This document shows, in pieces, positions 13,801 through 43,368 of a stretch of 64,000 nt of DNA; positions within the stretch are counted from its first letter, which is position 1; each line of letters starts with the position of its first letter. The translations under genes were made by a program, and so were the position numbers. Below the pieces are notes generated by a model. It ran no database searches, was not told the origin of the DNA, and was given only the letters and a program-made list of their open reading frames with translations. Source of the DNA: Heliocidaris tuberculata (lineage: Eukaryota; Echinodermata; Echinoidea; Camarodonta; Echinometridae); assembly GCA_025618425.1 (NCBI GenBank), contig CM046838.1:16765129-16829128 (forward strand). Direction: 5' to 3'.

Positions 13801-14599
13801 AGGGTGTAATCTAAAGTGCAGAATCAGGTAATGATGAAGCGCTTTGGTCACTTACTTGTAACTGCAAAGATGCTGCATATTTACTATAAAAACAGCTATT
13901 ACGACTGTAAAACCAGAAACGTTTGCGATATCAAACTTTTGCAAATTGCAAATGACAGCCATTTTCACAGCAAGAAACTTTCGCGATTTGCAAAAATTTA
14001 GCGTCACGTCAATTATATTTCAATGATTTCGCGAATCTGAACCACTGGGGAAATTCGCGAACATTAAATGCGCGCAAAAGTTTCTGGTTTTAAAATATCA
14101 TTTCATTTTTATTATGTAGAGTGAACATGCTTGTAGATTTCACATGGTGATAAGATTCAGAACACTCTTTCAATCTATCACCACTCCTTTCTTAGTAAGA
14201 ATCGATACCACTTCATTTTCAAAATGAAATGTGTGCCCTATTTTCCCAAAATACAAGTGAAACAGGAAAAGAGAGCCTGCTATAAAACTCAGATTTCTTA
14301 TGCTTTCAGTACCACTTCTGAAATTGTTTGTATTATGCATGTAGAAATGTAATCCCACCCTGTGGAATGACACAAAAACACTTTCTTAATATTGAAACTA
14401 TCTTCACAGAAATATAGGACAACACAAAGGTTTGATTGGGAACTCAGAATTGAATGGCAATTTTTAAATGTAATCAAACAGGTGTTCATTAAAAAAGGAT
14501 TTTATCTTCACAGTTGTCATATTTTATAAGTAATGATAACCACAACTGGGCATTGTGCTGTGCACCTGTAATCCAGCTAACAGTGGAAGTTATAAACTG

Positions 14600-14730
14600 A
14601 TTTAGCGGACCAAGGTTCGGGACTGAGTCACGTCTTTCGGATGGTGACGTTAAAGGTCAGTCCCCAGACGTAAATAATCATATCTGATTGATACACGTCT
14701 GTAAAAACCCAATTACGCACACACATATTG
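14600..14730. repeat. Dispersed repeat, paired with 41812-41905
   Basis: The stretch ccccagacgtaaataatcat to gtctgtaaaaacccaattac recurs inverted at 41820-41905. Probably the tail of a retroelement family. Confidence 0.6.
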
Positions 14731-15255
14731 TCAGCAGTAATGGAATGATGCAAAGATGTGACAAAATTATTAATTATATCATCTCAGACAATTCACAATA
14801 AAATGACACTGAATATCTGCATAATTCATGTGTCACAATTGTATAAAAGTGGCACACTGGCATTTGTTACAAAATATCAATCATTATCCATTCTATTATC
14901 CAAATAGTGAATCACTGTGATTAAGAATTAATAACATATCCACCCAAGCCAAGTGACCAATACTAATAGCCATGAAAGCAAATGTAAATAAATCCATGGC
15001 ATTTTTACAAAACACTGCACATGTAAATTATACGAACAGATTTGTGACAGGTGTATAATGGTATACATCATTACATGATTTAATTACTGGCATGACAGTG
15101 TTAACTCTCGACTATCCTACCTATAACTCTATTAAAATCCAAAATGTTCGCTTTATTTTGACACTACACTTGCAGACGGTCGAAATATCAAGACCGGCAG
15201 CCCCACATACTGCAAATCAAGTAAGATGAAAAGGAACAACTATCAGATTCCTTAC

Positions 15256-15470
15256 CGAATCCAACAAAAATTACAGTGGCGTCGCGTCGTCAATCCATAA
15301 CTCGAAACTCGCAGAATCAGGACAGATGGTTTTAGTTCTACAGTCTTAACACTTGAAGAAAATACACACCTTCGAAAATGAATGAAAATTTGCCACGAAA
15401 AACAGCAGTTAAAACATCTTTTGTACCCGGAAGTTAACATAAAATCGCTGAAAGAGACAGAATGAAAAGA
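15256..15470 (-). promoter_or_regulatory. Probable first exon/promoter of the left-hand gene
   Basis: A GTAAGG donor at 15255 follows GC-richer sequence containing CCGGAAGT (15427-15434, plus strand), the ETS/GABP core typical of housekeeping promoters. A 61-codon frame starting MLTSGYKRCF runs into the donor in phase 2. That does not fit the exon at 9282 directly, so this exon may be untranslated or an intermediate exon is missing. The start site is approximate. Confidence 0.35.
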
Positions 15471-16536
15471 GAACGAAGGCTTCGTTGTGTGGCTTCCCTG
15501 TGTATTATCGTACTGGAAAGCGTATACCGGTATACCAAAGTTGAGAATACATCAATATTGTGAGTGGTCCTTATCTGTGTGTTTCTGAAAGTCAATCAAG
15601 TGTGTGTGTATACGCTCAACGCGCACATGTACGGGTGAATAGTGGAGAGATCTCTGTATGTTTGCATGGTTTGTACAAAGGTACGTGATCGTAGATGAGA
15701 ATCTTATCGCTACTGGGCGTTTGGGCGTGGGGGAAGGGGTAATTGAAGAAGGGCGTGGTCGTTGAAACGATATCCATGGCGCCGTGATAGTGCTACACTA
15801 TTTAGCATAAAAACTCTACCAATTGTGTTGGGTAGTTACTGAATTTATTAAAAGATCATTCGTTAACATTAGTCCGAAAGTCAGACTGGCAAGATTTAGC
15901 TAGCTCGGATTCCGAGGGCCAAGCGGGGCCAAGGTCTAAGGGTAATATCCCATACATAGATCAAAGGTTTAATTGTAACTTTTTGTCATGGTTGTATGTT
16001 TTGATGGCCCATACTAAATCGTGAACATGCCAGAATATCCAGAAAAGCGGTGTTTTCGTTCCGTGAACTTTGCTTTTATGCTCCGTTACGTAACGCTCAC
16101 ATTGGCACTGAGTATAGGCTTATTATACTCATTTTGCTCAGTCTTATTTTCATATAATTACTCTAATGTAGTCTTCATCACTGTTGTTATTTTTTTCTCA
16201 TACATTAATGCTCTTTATTTTGCTTGTAATATTCGAAAAAAATTCTGCACTTAGATTTGTTGTCGATCATTTTTTATATTGTTAATTGCACAATAGTGAT
16301 TGTTATATACCTTGAAAAATGAAAAGGAAATGAAATCTGTTTCAATGAAATCTGAAATCTGTTTCATTATGGTTGGCCGGAAATCGCAAGATTTTATAAT
16401 TCTGGGAATATGGGATACGGTATAGCCTTTGATGGAGACAGTAATCTTTCGTTAAATCATTTAGTTAATTAATGTTGTTCTTATTATTTCAGTATTCCCT
16501 TTTCGGAGTGATTTTGTTCTTTTCCTTTGGTAATCT
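15471..16536. other. Non-coding interval
   Basis: Upstream of the probable left-hand promoter. No gene recognised. A short hydrophobic plus-strand frame at 16021-16254 has no supporting feature. Confidence 0.4.
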
Positions 16537-16684
16537 GGGCCCTGTTTCATAAAACTAGATATCTATGACAAGTTATAATAACAGTTATAAGCTACTGAAA
16601 TACTTGCATCTGATTGGCTGAGGGCAAATTTGGCAAAGATAATGCGGTAGTTGTTACTGATAATAAGTTCTATGAAAAGGGGCC
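16537..16684. mobile_element. Short MITE, family M1 copy 1
   Basis: Core ttataagctactgaaatact and tgcatctgattggctgag is shared with copies at 20279 and 30428. The arms (tttcataaaact / agttctatgaaaa) are inverted but more eroded. Confidence 0.7.
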
Positions 16685-17611
16685 AAGTCTGACTGTTTAT
16701 GAAAACACTTCTAATGTCTATGTTATTGTTATATATCCTTCTTTCAAAGGAAAACATACTTTCTGTTCCAGGCCTTTTTTTTCTTTTGTTTTATTTGTTT
16801 CAATAACCGTTTGATGCGGTGCACATTATAAGATACTTTCCTTTTCATTGGAATTCAACATGCAAGCAGGGGGGATTCAGGATTTCGTATAACAGGGGGC
16901 ACAATAGTAAGAAAATTTCCTGACAAGAACAAGAATTCATATTTTTGGTGTCATTTTACTCCAAAATTCCCTGACAAGCAAAAAAAAAGGGGGAAGGGCC
17001 GGATGCGCCCCCCCCCCTCCTCCCCCTAAATGCGCCAATGATTTAAGGACGTAAAATCAGAAGAAATGTAATCCTACTTCGAGGAAAATAAAGTTCAGGT
17101 GAACCTTTTCAATATTAAAGTTTAATTGCGGTGATTTTCATCGTCTTGCTTTTTATCCAGTAAATTATAATCATTTTCTGTAACTTTTATTTCAACATTA
17201 AAATGGAAGTACTATAGGCTGTTGTCAGTCACCGAGAGTGGACTCACTTTTAATGACAGGCAGTTTTTATGTAATGCTTTGTCCCTTCTTCCTACTACAG
17301 TGTAAGGAAATGTCATTATCATAAATCTCCCCAGCTCGAGTAATTCTATGATGGGACTTTTCTCAGTGCAGGTGAATTCAGGAAATAGAGATTAGAAAAG
17401 GCAAACTCCTCCTAAGACTATGGGTGTGTGAGGGAGTGGGGTTACATCCGAGCTGCATGCGTGCCATACACTTTGCAAGTTTTATTGATTTCTTTTGGCC
17501 TCCACTTGGATTGGAAGGATGCGTCTGCTCCAACTTATGCTGGATACCTAACTACTTAAATAGGAGCTTCAAATAATGAGAGAACAGATCAACAACAAAA
17601 AAAAACCAAAA

Positions 17612-17642
<31 letters not shown>

Positions 17643-20228
17643 CAAAAAAAAAAACACTCACAAATAATCTTTCATCAGTAGCGGGGCATCGCTGGATAGG
17701 GTTTCTCTCCCTCAACCCTCACCCATGCCCAAAATCCAAATTTCTGTAAAAGTAAATTCATTCGGCGAATTTGGGAGTTTGATGACGCTTTTTTAACCCC
17801 TGTCCGCTTATTATAAATCTCACGAGTTCTTCTATTTGCTTGTTAGGATACACTTGGCAGACATATCGTAAAAATTAATCAGACGCCCCCCCCCCCTTCA
17901 ATATGTTCTTGCATGTGCTACACCACTCTTTTCAAATTCTATTAAAACGCTGACGAATAAACTTCAATGCAATGCATAAATGCCACAGCTCAGTACTTCG
18001 AATTAATCGTTGAAGTTCCTGTTAGCAAAGGTTAAACAAATAACGAAAGTTTCCCTGCTAGCTACCTACTGTTACTCTGTTATCATATTGCCATCATTAC
18101 TAAATAAAGGTTTTGTGACATTATATCGAAAAAAGAATTGTATTTTCATGTTCGCTTTGATTGAGAGGCAGGCTATAGAAAGTAACACCAGTATAACTGT
18201 CTGGAAGACTGATGTAATGTAGAGGTCAAATACAAATGAGTCAGAACACGGAACTTAGTGCGAAACGGAACAATGCCTCCGTATATAGTCTGAATTGTTT
18301 AATGACAATTCAATCAATATATCGGGATTGGTTTTTCTGTCATAGTGCCCTCACTGACTGATTGGATGTAAATTTTCTAATGAGAATTATAATCAACCGC
18401 ATCTAACATCTTAGCTGTAAACATTTAATATTTTGGGATCGAGATATCAATAATTGCAATAATTGCAAAATGTGATTAGGTGTGTGTGTGGGGGAGGGGT
18501 GGGGTCGGGGGTGGGATGGGTTATCATCATTGTTAGATGAAAAGTGAAAGTATTGAAAAAGAAAAATAGACAGGGGAGACAGATAGATGCAACATATTTG
18601 TGAAAGTTATCCATCCATGCATCGAAAGTCTGTTTGCCTCTGGCATCCGCTGTCATGGGGGGCGATCAGGGTGGGGGGAGGGGGACGCACCCCCACCGGA
18701 AATTATGAAATTTGCACAGCAACCCATGTTAAAGGCTAGTCACGTTCCCCCCCCCCCCCCGCGGTTACAAAAAATCTCCGCACATGCCCAGTGTACCCGT
18801 CTTTTTAACTACTATATATTTATCTTCCCTGTTTATTTTTTCCTCTTTCGTATACTTTGAGTTTTCATGTTATACACCCACCTCCTCCCTCCTCCTCTGT
18901 CTGTCTCTCCCTGTCTCACCTTCTCATTCTCCACTCTCTTCTCTCCTGATACGCAAAATTAATGTGTGAAGTTCTAGAAGTTTCCCATATCATATCAACG
19001 CCTCCTCCCCCCTCTCCCCCCCCCTCTCTCTCTCTCTCTTTGCACTAAAATTCATTTTTAAAAAGATAATAAATCTGTTTATCTATTCATTGTGAATCCA
19101 TGACCTTAATATGCAATTTTGGTCACGTATTCTAGACGCAGAAAATGAAATTAAAAAGAAGTAGAGGAAAGATGTTTTTTTCACTGCATGCTTTATTCTT
19201 AATAGTGAGTATGATTTCATTCCAAACACCTCAAAACTACACCAAGATCAAAGTGCATATAAATGAAACTGAATTACCCGAGTATATATGATTTCGCTTT
19301 TTTATTATTTTTTTTTATATAAATGCCTCTAAGTCCCAATTAAGAAATGCTAAAAACTAATAAGATATGTACACGTACATTTACACATACAATCATTACT
19401 TTATATAAGCCAGTATGAAATGAAAAATAACGCTATTTCCTAATATTTTTCCATTATCAATATCATTACCAATCTTGGTTTTCATAAGATTTACAATCAA
19501 ATTTCCCCAGTATGAACAAAAATATATATCTCTTATTTTTTTTTTTATTTACATGAAAAAAATATTCAAACGTGGAGTATATGAAAAAAAAAACCCATCT
19601 GTATCGTATATCATTTACATTTTCACATATTTAATACAATTCCAGTGACCCTCGGCTAATTATTTCAGCGATTTTGAAAAAATAAATCTTATATTTCTAT
19701 TGCCCTTACCAGAACCCCATATCAAGTATAACATCACAATATGTAGCCATAACTGTGATTAGGCCGGCCATTTATTTTTATTTACAAACAATAGCAATAA
19801 GACCATATGGAATCAGCTCGACGGTTAAACAAGTTGAACTTACATCATGTAGAGCTAAGACTATTTTCATAAAAGATTTGATTACTGAAATGTAAATTGC
19901 CTTGTTAAGCCCTTCAGAACTGTATTGAAAAATAGCAATAATTCGTACATTCACATGCCAAGCAAATGCATGCCGTTGACTTTTGTGGATTTATGATACC
20001 CTGATCATTATTTATGTGTCCCCCCCCAAAAAAAAAAAAAAAAAAAAAATCTAAATAGTTATATGTCATATGATTATTTTATAATAATTTTTCAGTATTT
20101 TTTAGTATTTTTTCTTCAGATTACTGGGATCCGCCCACAAAAAAAAGCTGCAAACCCAACATTCCCCTTGTGACATCACTTGTTAATCACCATCCAGAAA
20201 ATATTAACATTTCAACCCCTAGATCTAT
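16685..20228. other. Intergenic, simple repeats and G/C-run elements
   Basis: A G-run/A-run element at about 16866-17030 contains ctgacaagcaaaaaaaa. Also present: a CAAAA-rich tract at 17597-17655, G-rich/C-rich sequence at 18480-18780 and a CT tract at 19022-19040. No gene seen. Confidence 0.5.
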
Positions 20229-20560
20229 AACTGTTATTATACTATTAATACATGGTTGGGAGTGCGTTAGTGCGATCTGGGGAGCGTTTCATGAAAGGAA
20301 GTTGTCGGATATTTTATCCGACAACTGTTATAAGCTACTGAAATCCTTGCATCTGATTGGCTAAGAGCAAATTTGTCGGATAAAATATCTGACAAGTCCT
20401 TTCATGAAACGCCCCCCCCCCCAAGGCAACACAAAGGTTTTTATCGTGGTGTACTAACGCACGAGGCGTAGCCGAGTGTGTTAGACACCACGATAAAAAC
20501 CTGCGTGTTGCTGGATCGCACTAATGCACGAAATCACAACCATGTATTAAAAGTTTTATA
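20229..20560. mobile_element. Inverted-repeat element carrying a nested M1 MITE
   Basis: ttaatacatggttgggagtg at 20247 is mirrored by atcacaaccatgtattaaaa near 20530, and gcgttagtgcgatct by ggatcgcactaatgc. Between them lies the M1 MITE copy, and then a second hairpin (ggtttttatcgtggtgt / acaccacgataaaaacc). Confidence 0.6.
20279..20416. mobile_element. Short MITE, family M1 copy 2
   Basis: Ends GGGGAGCGTTTCATGAAAGG and the inverse; the arms match over about 43 bp (gtcggatattttatccgaca). The core ctgttataagctactgaaat and tgcatctgattggct is shared with the other copies. Confidence 0.85.
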
Positions 20561-21565
20561 AAACGGGTCTACAATCTTAGTATTTTCTTACAATCTTAGT
20601 GTTTGATCCGGATTAGCCGTGCGTTAGTCCCCTCGCCGTGCGTTAGTACTTTTTTTTGGACGGTCACGTGGTGTTATTTGACCAATCAGGATGGCTACAT
20701 TCTTGAACCCGTTTTATAATGTGTATTAGGCCCGGGCCCTATAGGTCTATAAATTTACAGTCTAGATCTACTGCTGATTTCCTAACTCTACAAAAGTTGC
20801 TTATCTCACAAAATGAACTCTAAATGTTAGCTCTCCAATGATGTGTAACACTCTGAACTCCAAAAATTTGAAATTGAATTATAGCAATCGTAAACAAATG
20901 GGATTCCCCGTGTAGAAATCAAAGTTATAGTGCACGATCGTGCACTATAGCAAAATTTTTCCACGTCACGTGATGCGAATCTAACCAATCACAACGCGTA
21001 TTATACATACACTATTTACTATATTAAAAAAAAATATTTGCCACATAAATGATGATCTGGGTATCATAAATCAACAAAAGTCAACATGAATTTGCTTGGC
21101 ATGGGCCCTTTAATTCCAGGACAACCGTTCCACGAGTTGTCAGTTGTTACGATAACATTTGAAACGATAAAATATACAAAAAATATTTGCACCCATCACG
21201 TTCGTTGATGTCTTCCAGGTGCAAATCATTACATAAGCAAAATAGATATATTACAAAATGAAAACAGACTGAACATTAAAATGAGGGAGTATTCATAACA
21301 AACTGACTTTTGTCATCAAAGTAATTAAACACACAACGCTCTCATTAAACATTTAAGTGTGTTTTGATGAACGCCACCATAATTTGATGTGGTACCATAA
21401 CCAAACGAGGTAGTACATACCACTGATTTCTATACGTAGAGATCAGTGGGTATAGATTCACTCGTTCTTTATGTTTATATGGGACACACATTTATCATCC
21501 ACGGTCCAGCCGTGAAAATAAATGCATTCAAATTTTATTAACAACTGTTTGTTTTACCGTATAAG

Positions 21566-21571
21566 TTTATT
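21566..21571 (-). promoter_or_regulatory. Candidate polyadenylation signal of the aGPCR gene
   Basis: AATAAA on the minus strand about 66 nt past the TAG stop at 21637. Position and hexamer are right for a cleavage signal; no transcript evidence is available. Confidence 0.45.
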
Positions 21572-21636
21572 CAAAGAAAAATAACAAGAAAGGCCCTCCA
21601 TCCCAACATTTAAAAAAAAATCGTATACTAAGAACT

Positions 21637-37637
<16,001 letters not shown>

Positions 37638-39734
37638 CTGTTAAAATGGAGCATATGATGAATATAATCAACTGAATGTATTAAGTATTATTTTCAAAGC
37701 ATCTCGAAGGCGCCTTCATAGCAAAAGTCGTCAGTATGATACTTCATTATTACTCTTGATTTCAGTCAACCCTCTGGGACTTATATTCAAGATATCGCTT
37801 GGGTGTCATTAGAACCTTTTATTTGTAATTCGGTCATTCATTCGAAGGCTTTCCTATGGAGGACAATGAGGATACGAGCCATACGACAGCATTAATTCTA
37901 TGAGTTCAACATTTTGAGATTTAATTAACATTTTCAAGATTTTCTTCGTATATTTTAAATGGCAAGACAAATTTCTGCTTTTATTTAACGAAAATGGACC
38001 CTTGTGAGTTCAGTGAAATTTTACTAAATGCTACACGGTCATTCTTTATACAGAACATTGGTGTATCCAGAAACTGTTATCCTCAGACCGGGGGGGGGGG
38101 GGGGGGGGGGGTTCCTATTGGAAATTGTATTGATTTTTCCTAAGTATTCAAACGGTGGATATTGGGCGTATGTCTACTTCACCATAAATATGATGGATCC
38201 GACACTGCAGAGTATGGGCTCAAGTATTCAGAAGCATACATATCTTACCTGCTAAAAACTACCTGAATATCGTTGGTGAAAGGGCATTCTCAGTTTGGCG
38301 TTTCTTTAACATGGTGGTGAAGAAGCCGATCCTGAATTGTTCCGATGTCCCCAATTATCTTCGGACGCCACGTTGAGAATAGCATGAAGAGGCCATGTGC
38401 AGTCTACGCTTCTGCTTAATTTGCCCGGGTAATGAGAAAAAAATCATTGGGACATCATGTTTACAGAACTTGCGCAGTTATCGTAATTATTTTTTCGCGC
38501 GCATTTCCTCAAACCTGAGCGATGGGAGGCTTAAAATTGTGAAAGACTCACGTTATTATCCCTTTTTAGATCATGAGGTAAATATACAGACTTCCAAGGT
38601 AAATATTGGATATTCCTTTTGTTACTCTATTTTGAGCTCATGAATGATTTAATTTGAAAGAGCGCTGAATGTTTTCCTTTCGGGGACTCACTAGACGGTG
38701 ACATTGATAAATTGCTGAGGCAACAATAACCGGGCTTTACTTAGTCAAAGATATAAAGTCAGGGTTGAAGCTGGGCTTTAGGGGAATTTTTTAGGGTTAG
38801 GGCTGGTTATAGTGTTTTATCCAGGGTTGATCTTGAGAATGTGTAAGGTGTTGAACCCGGAGCTATGTCGTATTGTGCTGTCAACTTTGAGGTTGATAGT
38901 CATAATGTAGGCCATTTCACTTCATTGAATCCCTTCCATAATACAGGTCGTGCCCTGTAGTAAATAATTTCTTGCGTAGGGACAGTGAACTGTCTTTATT
39001 TTCCTTTTATCATTGTGTGAACAGTGATTGCATATTAATTAACAAAACGGCAAAAAGGCAACAGTGGTGTCAACCAGGGGGTATGGCTTTAGTAAAACCA
39101 TTGTTCCATCCCCTTCGCCCCCGCTTTTCAGCTTCTTTAAAAGAGCTAATAGGAACTTATATTATTAGGATGGTTGTTGAAATTTTGTCATGCATGGTCT
39201 TTTGTTTTCGGTATCCCATCACGTTCCCATTCCACTGCTGTGCTACACAATGACAAATGTAGATCAGTCTCGTGACAAAGAACCTACTCCATATTAAACT
39301 TCCAATCCTGCAAGCAGTCAAAGCCATGCACCTTTTGGTGTTTATCATAGTTAAGTCACTCTTTTGAAAATAAATCCAGGGGCATCGAAAATCATAATGG
39401 AAATCCTCCCTATTCTCTCTGCTATGCTAGCGGGATCTGGCTACTGATTTCGTGTTCACCTTTTTTGTTTATTAACATTGGAATGAGACAGCCTGAGGGT
39501 ATACCATGCAGATATATACCATGGAGATATTCATCACTTTTTCAATATTCTTACTTCTTTGCAATGTCTCTTGACTGTTTGGAAGACGGCATCCTGTGTG
39601 ATTTTTGAGGTGTGAGGTTTGACGGTTTATTTCACCTGAATGCTAGGAAAGCATGTAAATGCTTGAAAATAAGTAAGTAACCAGGGGGGTTTAAGTCTTC
39701 TCCGAAGGACTTGGTAATGAGGATTAATGCTTTA

Positions 39735-39828
39735 ATAAAGGCTCAAAAGCGCATTGGTTTCGAACCTGGGTCCCCCCCCCCTCCAGTTACAAGACCATTG
39801 CTACACCACTGAGCCATAACGAATTATC
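39735..39828 (-). mobile_element. tRNA-derived SINE-like sequence
   Basis: On the minus strand, TGGCTCAGTGG (A box) is followed about 30 nt later by GGTTCGAAACC (perfect B box). The loop contains a nine-base G run, and no tRNA cloverleaf is convincing, so it is a SINE head rather than a tRNA gene. Confidence 0.5.
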
Positions 39829-40337
39829 TTTAAAATGCTGCTCGGTTTCTTTATCAAAATGAAAATGGAATGTATGTTTTGATTGTGTCATTTTTTTTGT
39901 TACATAGGAAATTAATTGAGCGTTGGTAAAATAAGAGCATTGTAGTAGCAAGTCAGAAAAAAAATCCATTTTATTAACCAGAAACATCTTCATATGCATA
40001 CAGTAAGTTTACATCACAAATTTGATTTGGAGCAAAATGTTAAGAATTATAAAGAGATGTGTTTAAACGCAACTTTAAACAAGTACCAAATGGTACAGAA
40101 CACGGCGTGAGAGCAAAAAGTAAAATAAAGCTTTAAGATGTGAGGAATAAGATTAAAGACTACAAATGGTAGGAACGTCTTATTCAAGCCCTTTAAACTT
40201 GGCCGCCATTGTCCTTTAATATTATTTGACTGGCCAGAAAATGTCTCTCACCTCGCTCGCTCTCTCTCTCCTTCACTCGCTGTCTCACGCTGTCTCTCGC
40301 TCTCTTGCTCTCTCTTTCTCTCTCGCAGATACACACA

Positions 40338-40376
<39 letters not shown>

Positions 40377-41811
40377 CACACACACACCCATACTTCCTGT
40401 TCATTTCATGATTTTTTCTTTTCTTTATGTTTCATTTCATTACCATCACATGTGTAAGAAATAATGACCAAACAGAGGAATATATGTTCATAAATTTATT
40501 CTGTATATATATTTTTCTCATAAAAACATTATTAGCTATGATTACACTGTACATGTTCAAAAGGAAAGATATAATTTGCTACACATACCCAGTGCAAATT
40601 AAAAATTTCTACAATTATTGCTACTTGGTTTTGTGGTATGAACAAGAAGATTTTCTTGTTTTGTGTAAAGATTCACGTTATCTGTTTATTATTTTACTGA
40701 CACTGTCTTATAGAATATTTTTAAAAATTCTCGGTTGTCATGCACTCTTGAAAATGTCCAGCTATTACAAATCAAAATTAAAGTTCCATCACATGTAACT
40801 TATTTAGATCCTATGACTTAATTCTCGACTTAAAAATACATTTATTACAATTTCTGTACCTTATGCACTGTTCGAAAAAAAAAATTGTCATACTTTGTAC
40901 ACTTTTACTAAAGAAGTGTTACATAACTGTATTGTATCATTTACGTCATGTAAAAAATTGTGTGGTTTTATCCAGAACATCCACATTAAAAATCTGATGT
41001 AGCAGTTAGGCCTATTAGTCTTGAAAAATGAGGGATAATGATGTTGACTATTCTCTGGTAAAAGGCTCTCTTGAGGAATCAAAATCAAATGATTCATTTA
41101 TTCTAATTTATACAAGCTACAGATTATTTGTCTTACTCTAAACTCACACAGATTGTACTTCAATACTCCTAAGCCAAATTAAGTGTTTAATTTCCTCGTA
41201 GATAATAATGTTAATGATATTAGCTCACCTAATTTAAAGTAGATCTAGATCTAAATCTATACCCCAAGATTCTACTTTCCTGACAGGTAGTTAGTGCCAA
41301 TGATAGATCTCCGACTTCTTCACTGCAGTTACAAATAGAAGAATTCATCCCATGACCATTCTCTGGCTCTGGAAATAACAGCTGAAGTTAGAAATAACAA
41401 ATGTTCCATTCAATAGGAAATCGTTCTTTGAATAGACTCTTGCCCCCCCCCCCCCGGCCCTGCCTTAAACAAAACTCCATCATGCTTTCTTTTGCCTTTT
41501 TCCCATTTTAGCTCAATTTTTGTTTCAATGGCCCAAATCACACGTTTTTAGGCCAAAGCAAAGCGATTCAGATCACATCCTGATGATAAATAAGTATAGG
41601 ACTGGATATTGCAGGTAAAACACATACATATAATTGAGAAAATTCCCTTTAGTTGGAAAAGGCAAATGCATATAACAGATGAAAAGGAGAAGGAATTAGA
41701 TAGGGAAGGAATTTTATTTCTGCTCGCAGATAAAATGTCCCCTTAAGTGAAATTGTTTCAGGGTTAAGGTCTTGACCCCTAGGATTTTTTAGCGGTTAAA
41801 CACGGTTGTGT

Positions 41812-41905
41812 GTGTGTGCGTGTGCGTGTGTGTGTTGTAATTGGGTTTTTTGCAGACGTGTATTAATCAGATATGATTATTTACGTCTGGGGACCGACCC
41901 AGGAG
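41812..41905. repeat. Dispersed repeat, inverse of 14600-14730
   Basis: gtaattgggttttttgcaga to atgattatttacgtctgggg matches the 14.6 kb copy in reverse complement. Confidence 0.6.
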
Positions 41906-41946
41906 GAGGAGGAAGTAGGAGGAGGGGGGGGGGGGGGGGGGGAGGG

Positions 41947-42195
41947 GTAGTCTAGTTCTGGACGTTTGTAATTATTTTGTCCGTAAAACCCCGTGTGCGT
42001 GCACCCAGCGTAGAACCATGGAGGTAGAAGGGTGGAGGTGCGAAATCCACTGATTCACTCTTTCGGGGACGGTGAATTTGTGGGGAGAGTGAATCAGTGG
42101 ACTTCGCACCGTTCTACGCTGGGTGCACACAGACGGGGCTTGTAGCTTCATGGTTTTACGGACAAAATAATTAAAAACGTCCAGAACTAGACTAG
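41947..42195. mobile_element. ~250-bp hairpin element
   Basis: Ends TAGTCTAGTTCTGGACGTTT and the inverse; the arms extend through gcgtgcacccagcgtagaac and gttctacgctgggtgcac. Near-perfect except for an insertion near 42148. No coding capacity. Confidence 0.75.
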
Positions 42196-43368
42196 GGGGG
42201 GGGGGACATGGCCCCATTGTGCCCCTGGCTACGAGTATATATACAAGAGGACCAATATCATGTTTAATTCTAAGTTGGTATCATAGTATATTGTATCTCT
42301 CATCTTTATATGCAAGTAATTACACCATAAAAAATTAACTTAAGATGATTTGTGGTTAAGAAGCTTTTCTAAAATCACGAGAAAGTGGACGAATAAGGCT
42401 TAGCTTTCAATTTTAGTCACAATCAAAAGGGATACTTACTATAATACAAATAAATAATGGAAATGTATAGATCCTACTTAAAAATAAGATACGATGTTTT
42501 GCATTAAACCCGACGATATACATATATAAGTGTATTTACAATTTCAATACATTTCCATTGTCATATAGTCGAACGGGTACATTTTCGAGAGAGGCTGACG
42601 CCTTTTACCTGAAGATAACTTTTGAGTTTCTACACTTCGACACTTTTTGTAGTTACAATGTACAAAAATTACATATTCACGGCACCTCCTTACCAACTTT
42701 GAGGATATTAATGCCCGAAAATGAGGTGATGGTTGCCAGAACATCGGAACTTTAATAATCTTCGTATGCTTATGCCCATTGTTCATGTACATCTACTAGT
42801 CATGTTATATTTCTGTGGACCATTCTAATGATCTAAATCTTGCCTTTCCATACCTCATCATTGAATTGATTTCTTACCACTATCTTACATACATCCATCT
42901 GTCGTATACTTGAATGGCCTGAAACGCGAAATGTAATAATACAAACGGGTCTATTGAGGTGCTCTTCAACCATGTCAGCGGTTACATGTCGTTTTTTTTC
43001 CTCGAAGGTTCATATTTTCAGATTTCCGAAGGTTCGTTCATCCGAATGTTCATTGATCCAAATTTGTGTTATTTCAAACGTTCGTTATTCCGAATTCATA
43101 ATTCTGAAAATGAAATCGGATTCATAATTACGAAGGTTTGTAACTTCAAAAGTGAAATAGAAACCAGTTTCAATCATTTTTAAAAGCATAAAACTTTGAA
43201 GTAAGCACCAAATTTTCGAAATTATGAAACTTATATAATTTTCTTAGTTATGAACCCCATGGTATAGGAATTTTGAGTGTTCATAATTTTTAACCTTCGG
43301 AAATACGCTGCTCCCCCAGCAACAATCAAATTTGTCGTATTTCAATTATTTTGAAAGAAGCCACCTTG

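Larger units (their letters stand above)
37638..43368. other. Interval between the two receptor genes
   Basis: About 5.7 kb without a firm gene. It should hold the missing 5' exons and promoter of the aGPCR gene. It contains a SINE-like copy, CA/CT repeats (40253-40390) and a 250-bp palindrome at 41947. Confidence 0.5.

Noticed and set aside
38249..38290. Possible exon reading ECPFTNDIQVVFSR before a GTAAGA donor
   Set aside because: Only 14 codons, and its exit phase leads into a stop in the exon at 37637.
39735..39828. tRNA gene
   Set aside because: A and B boxes are present, but no cloverleaf forms and a G run fills the anticodon/variable region; treated as a SINE.
40427..40798. 123-residue plus-strand hydrophobic frame
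   Set aside because: Very AT-rich (Ile/Leu/Phe/Tyr/Lys), no domain, no Kozak or splice evidence, and upstream is CA repeat.
41240..41379. Minus-strand stretch with acceptor TTATTTCCAG reading ENGHGMNSSICNCSEEVG
   Set aside because: Looks protein-like, but the only open frame hits TAG exactly at the GTGAGC donor. It could be a non-coding 5' exon of the aGPCR gene, but nothing supports this.
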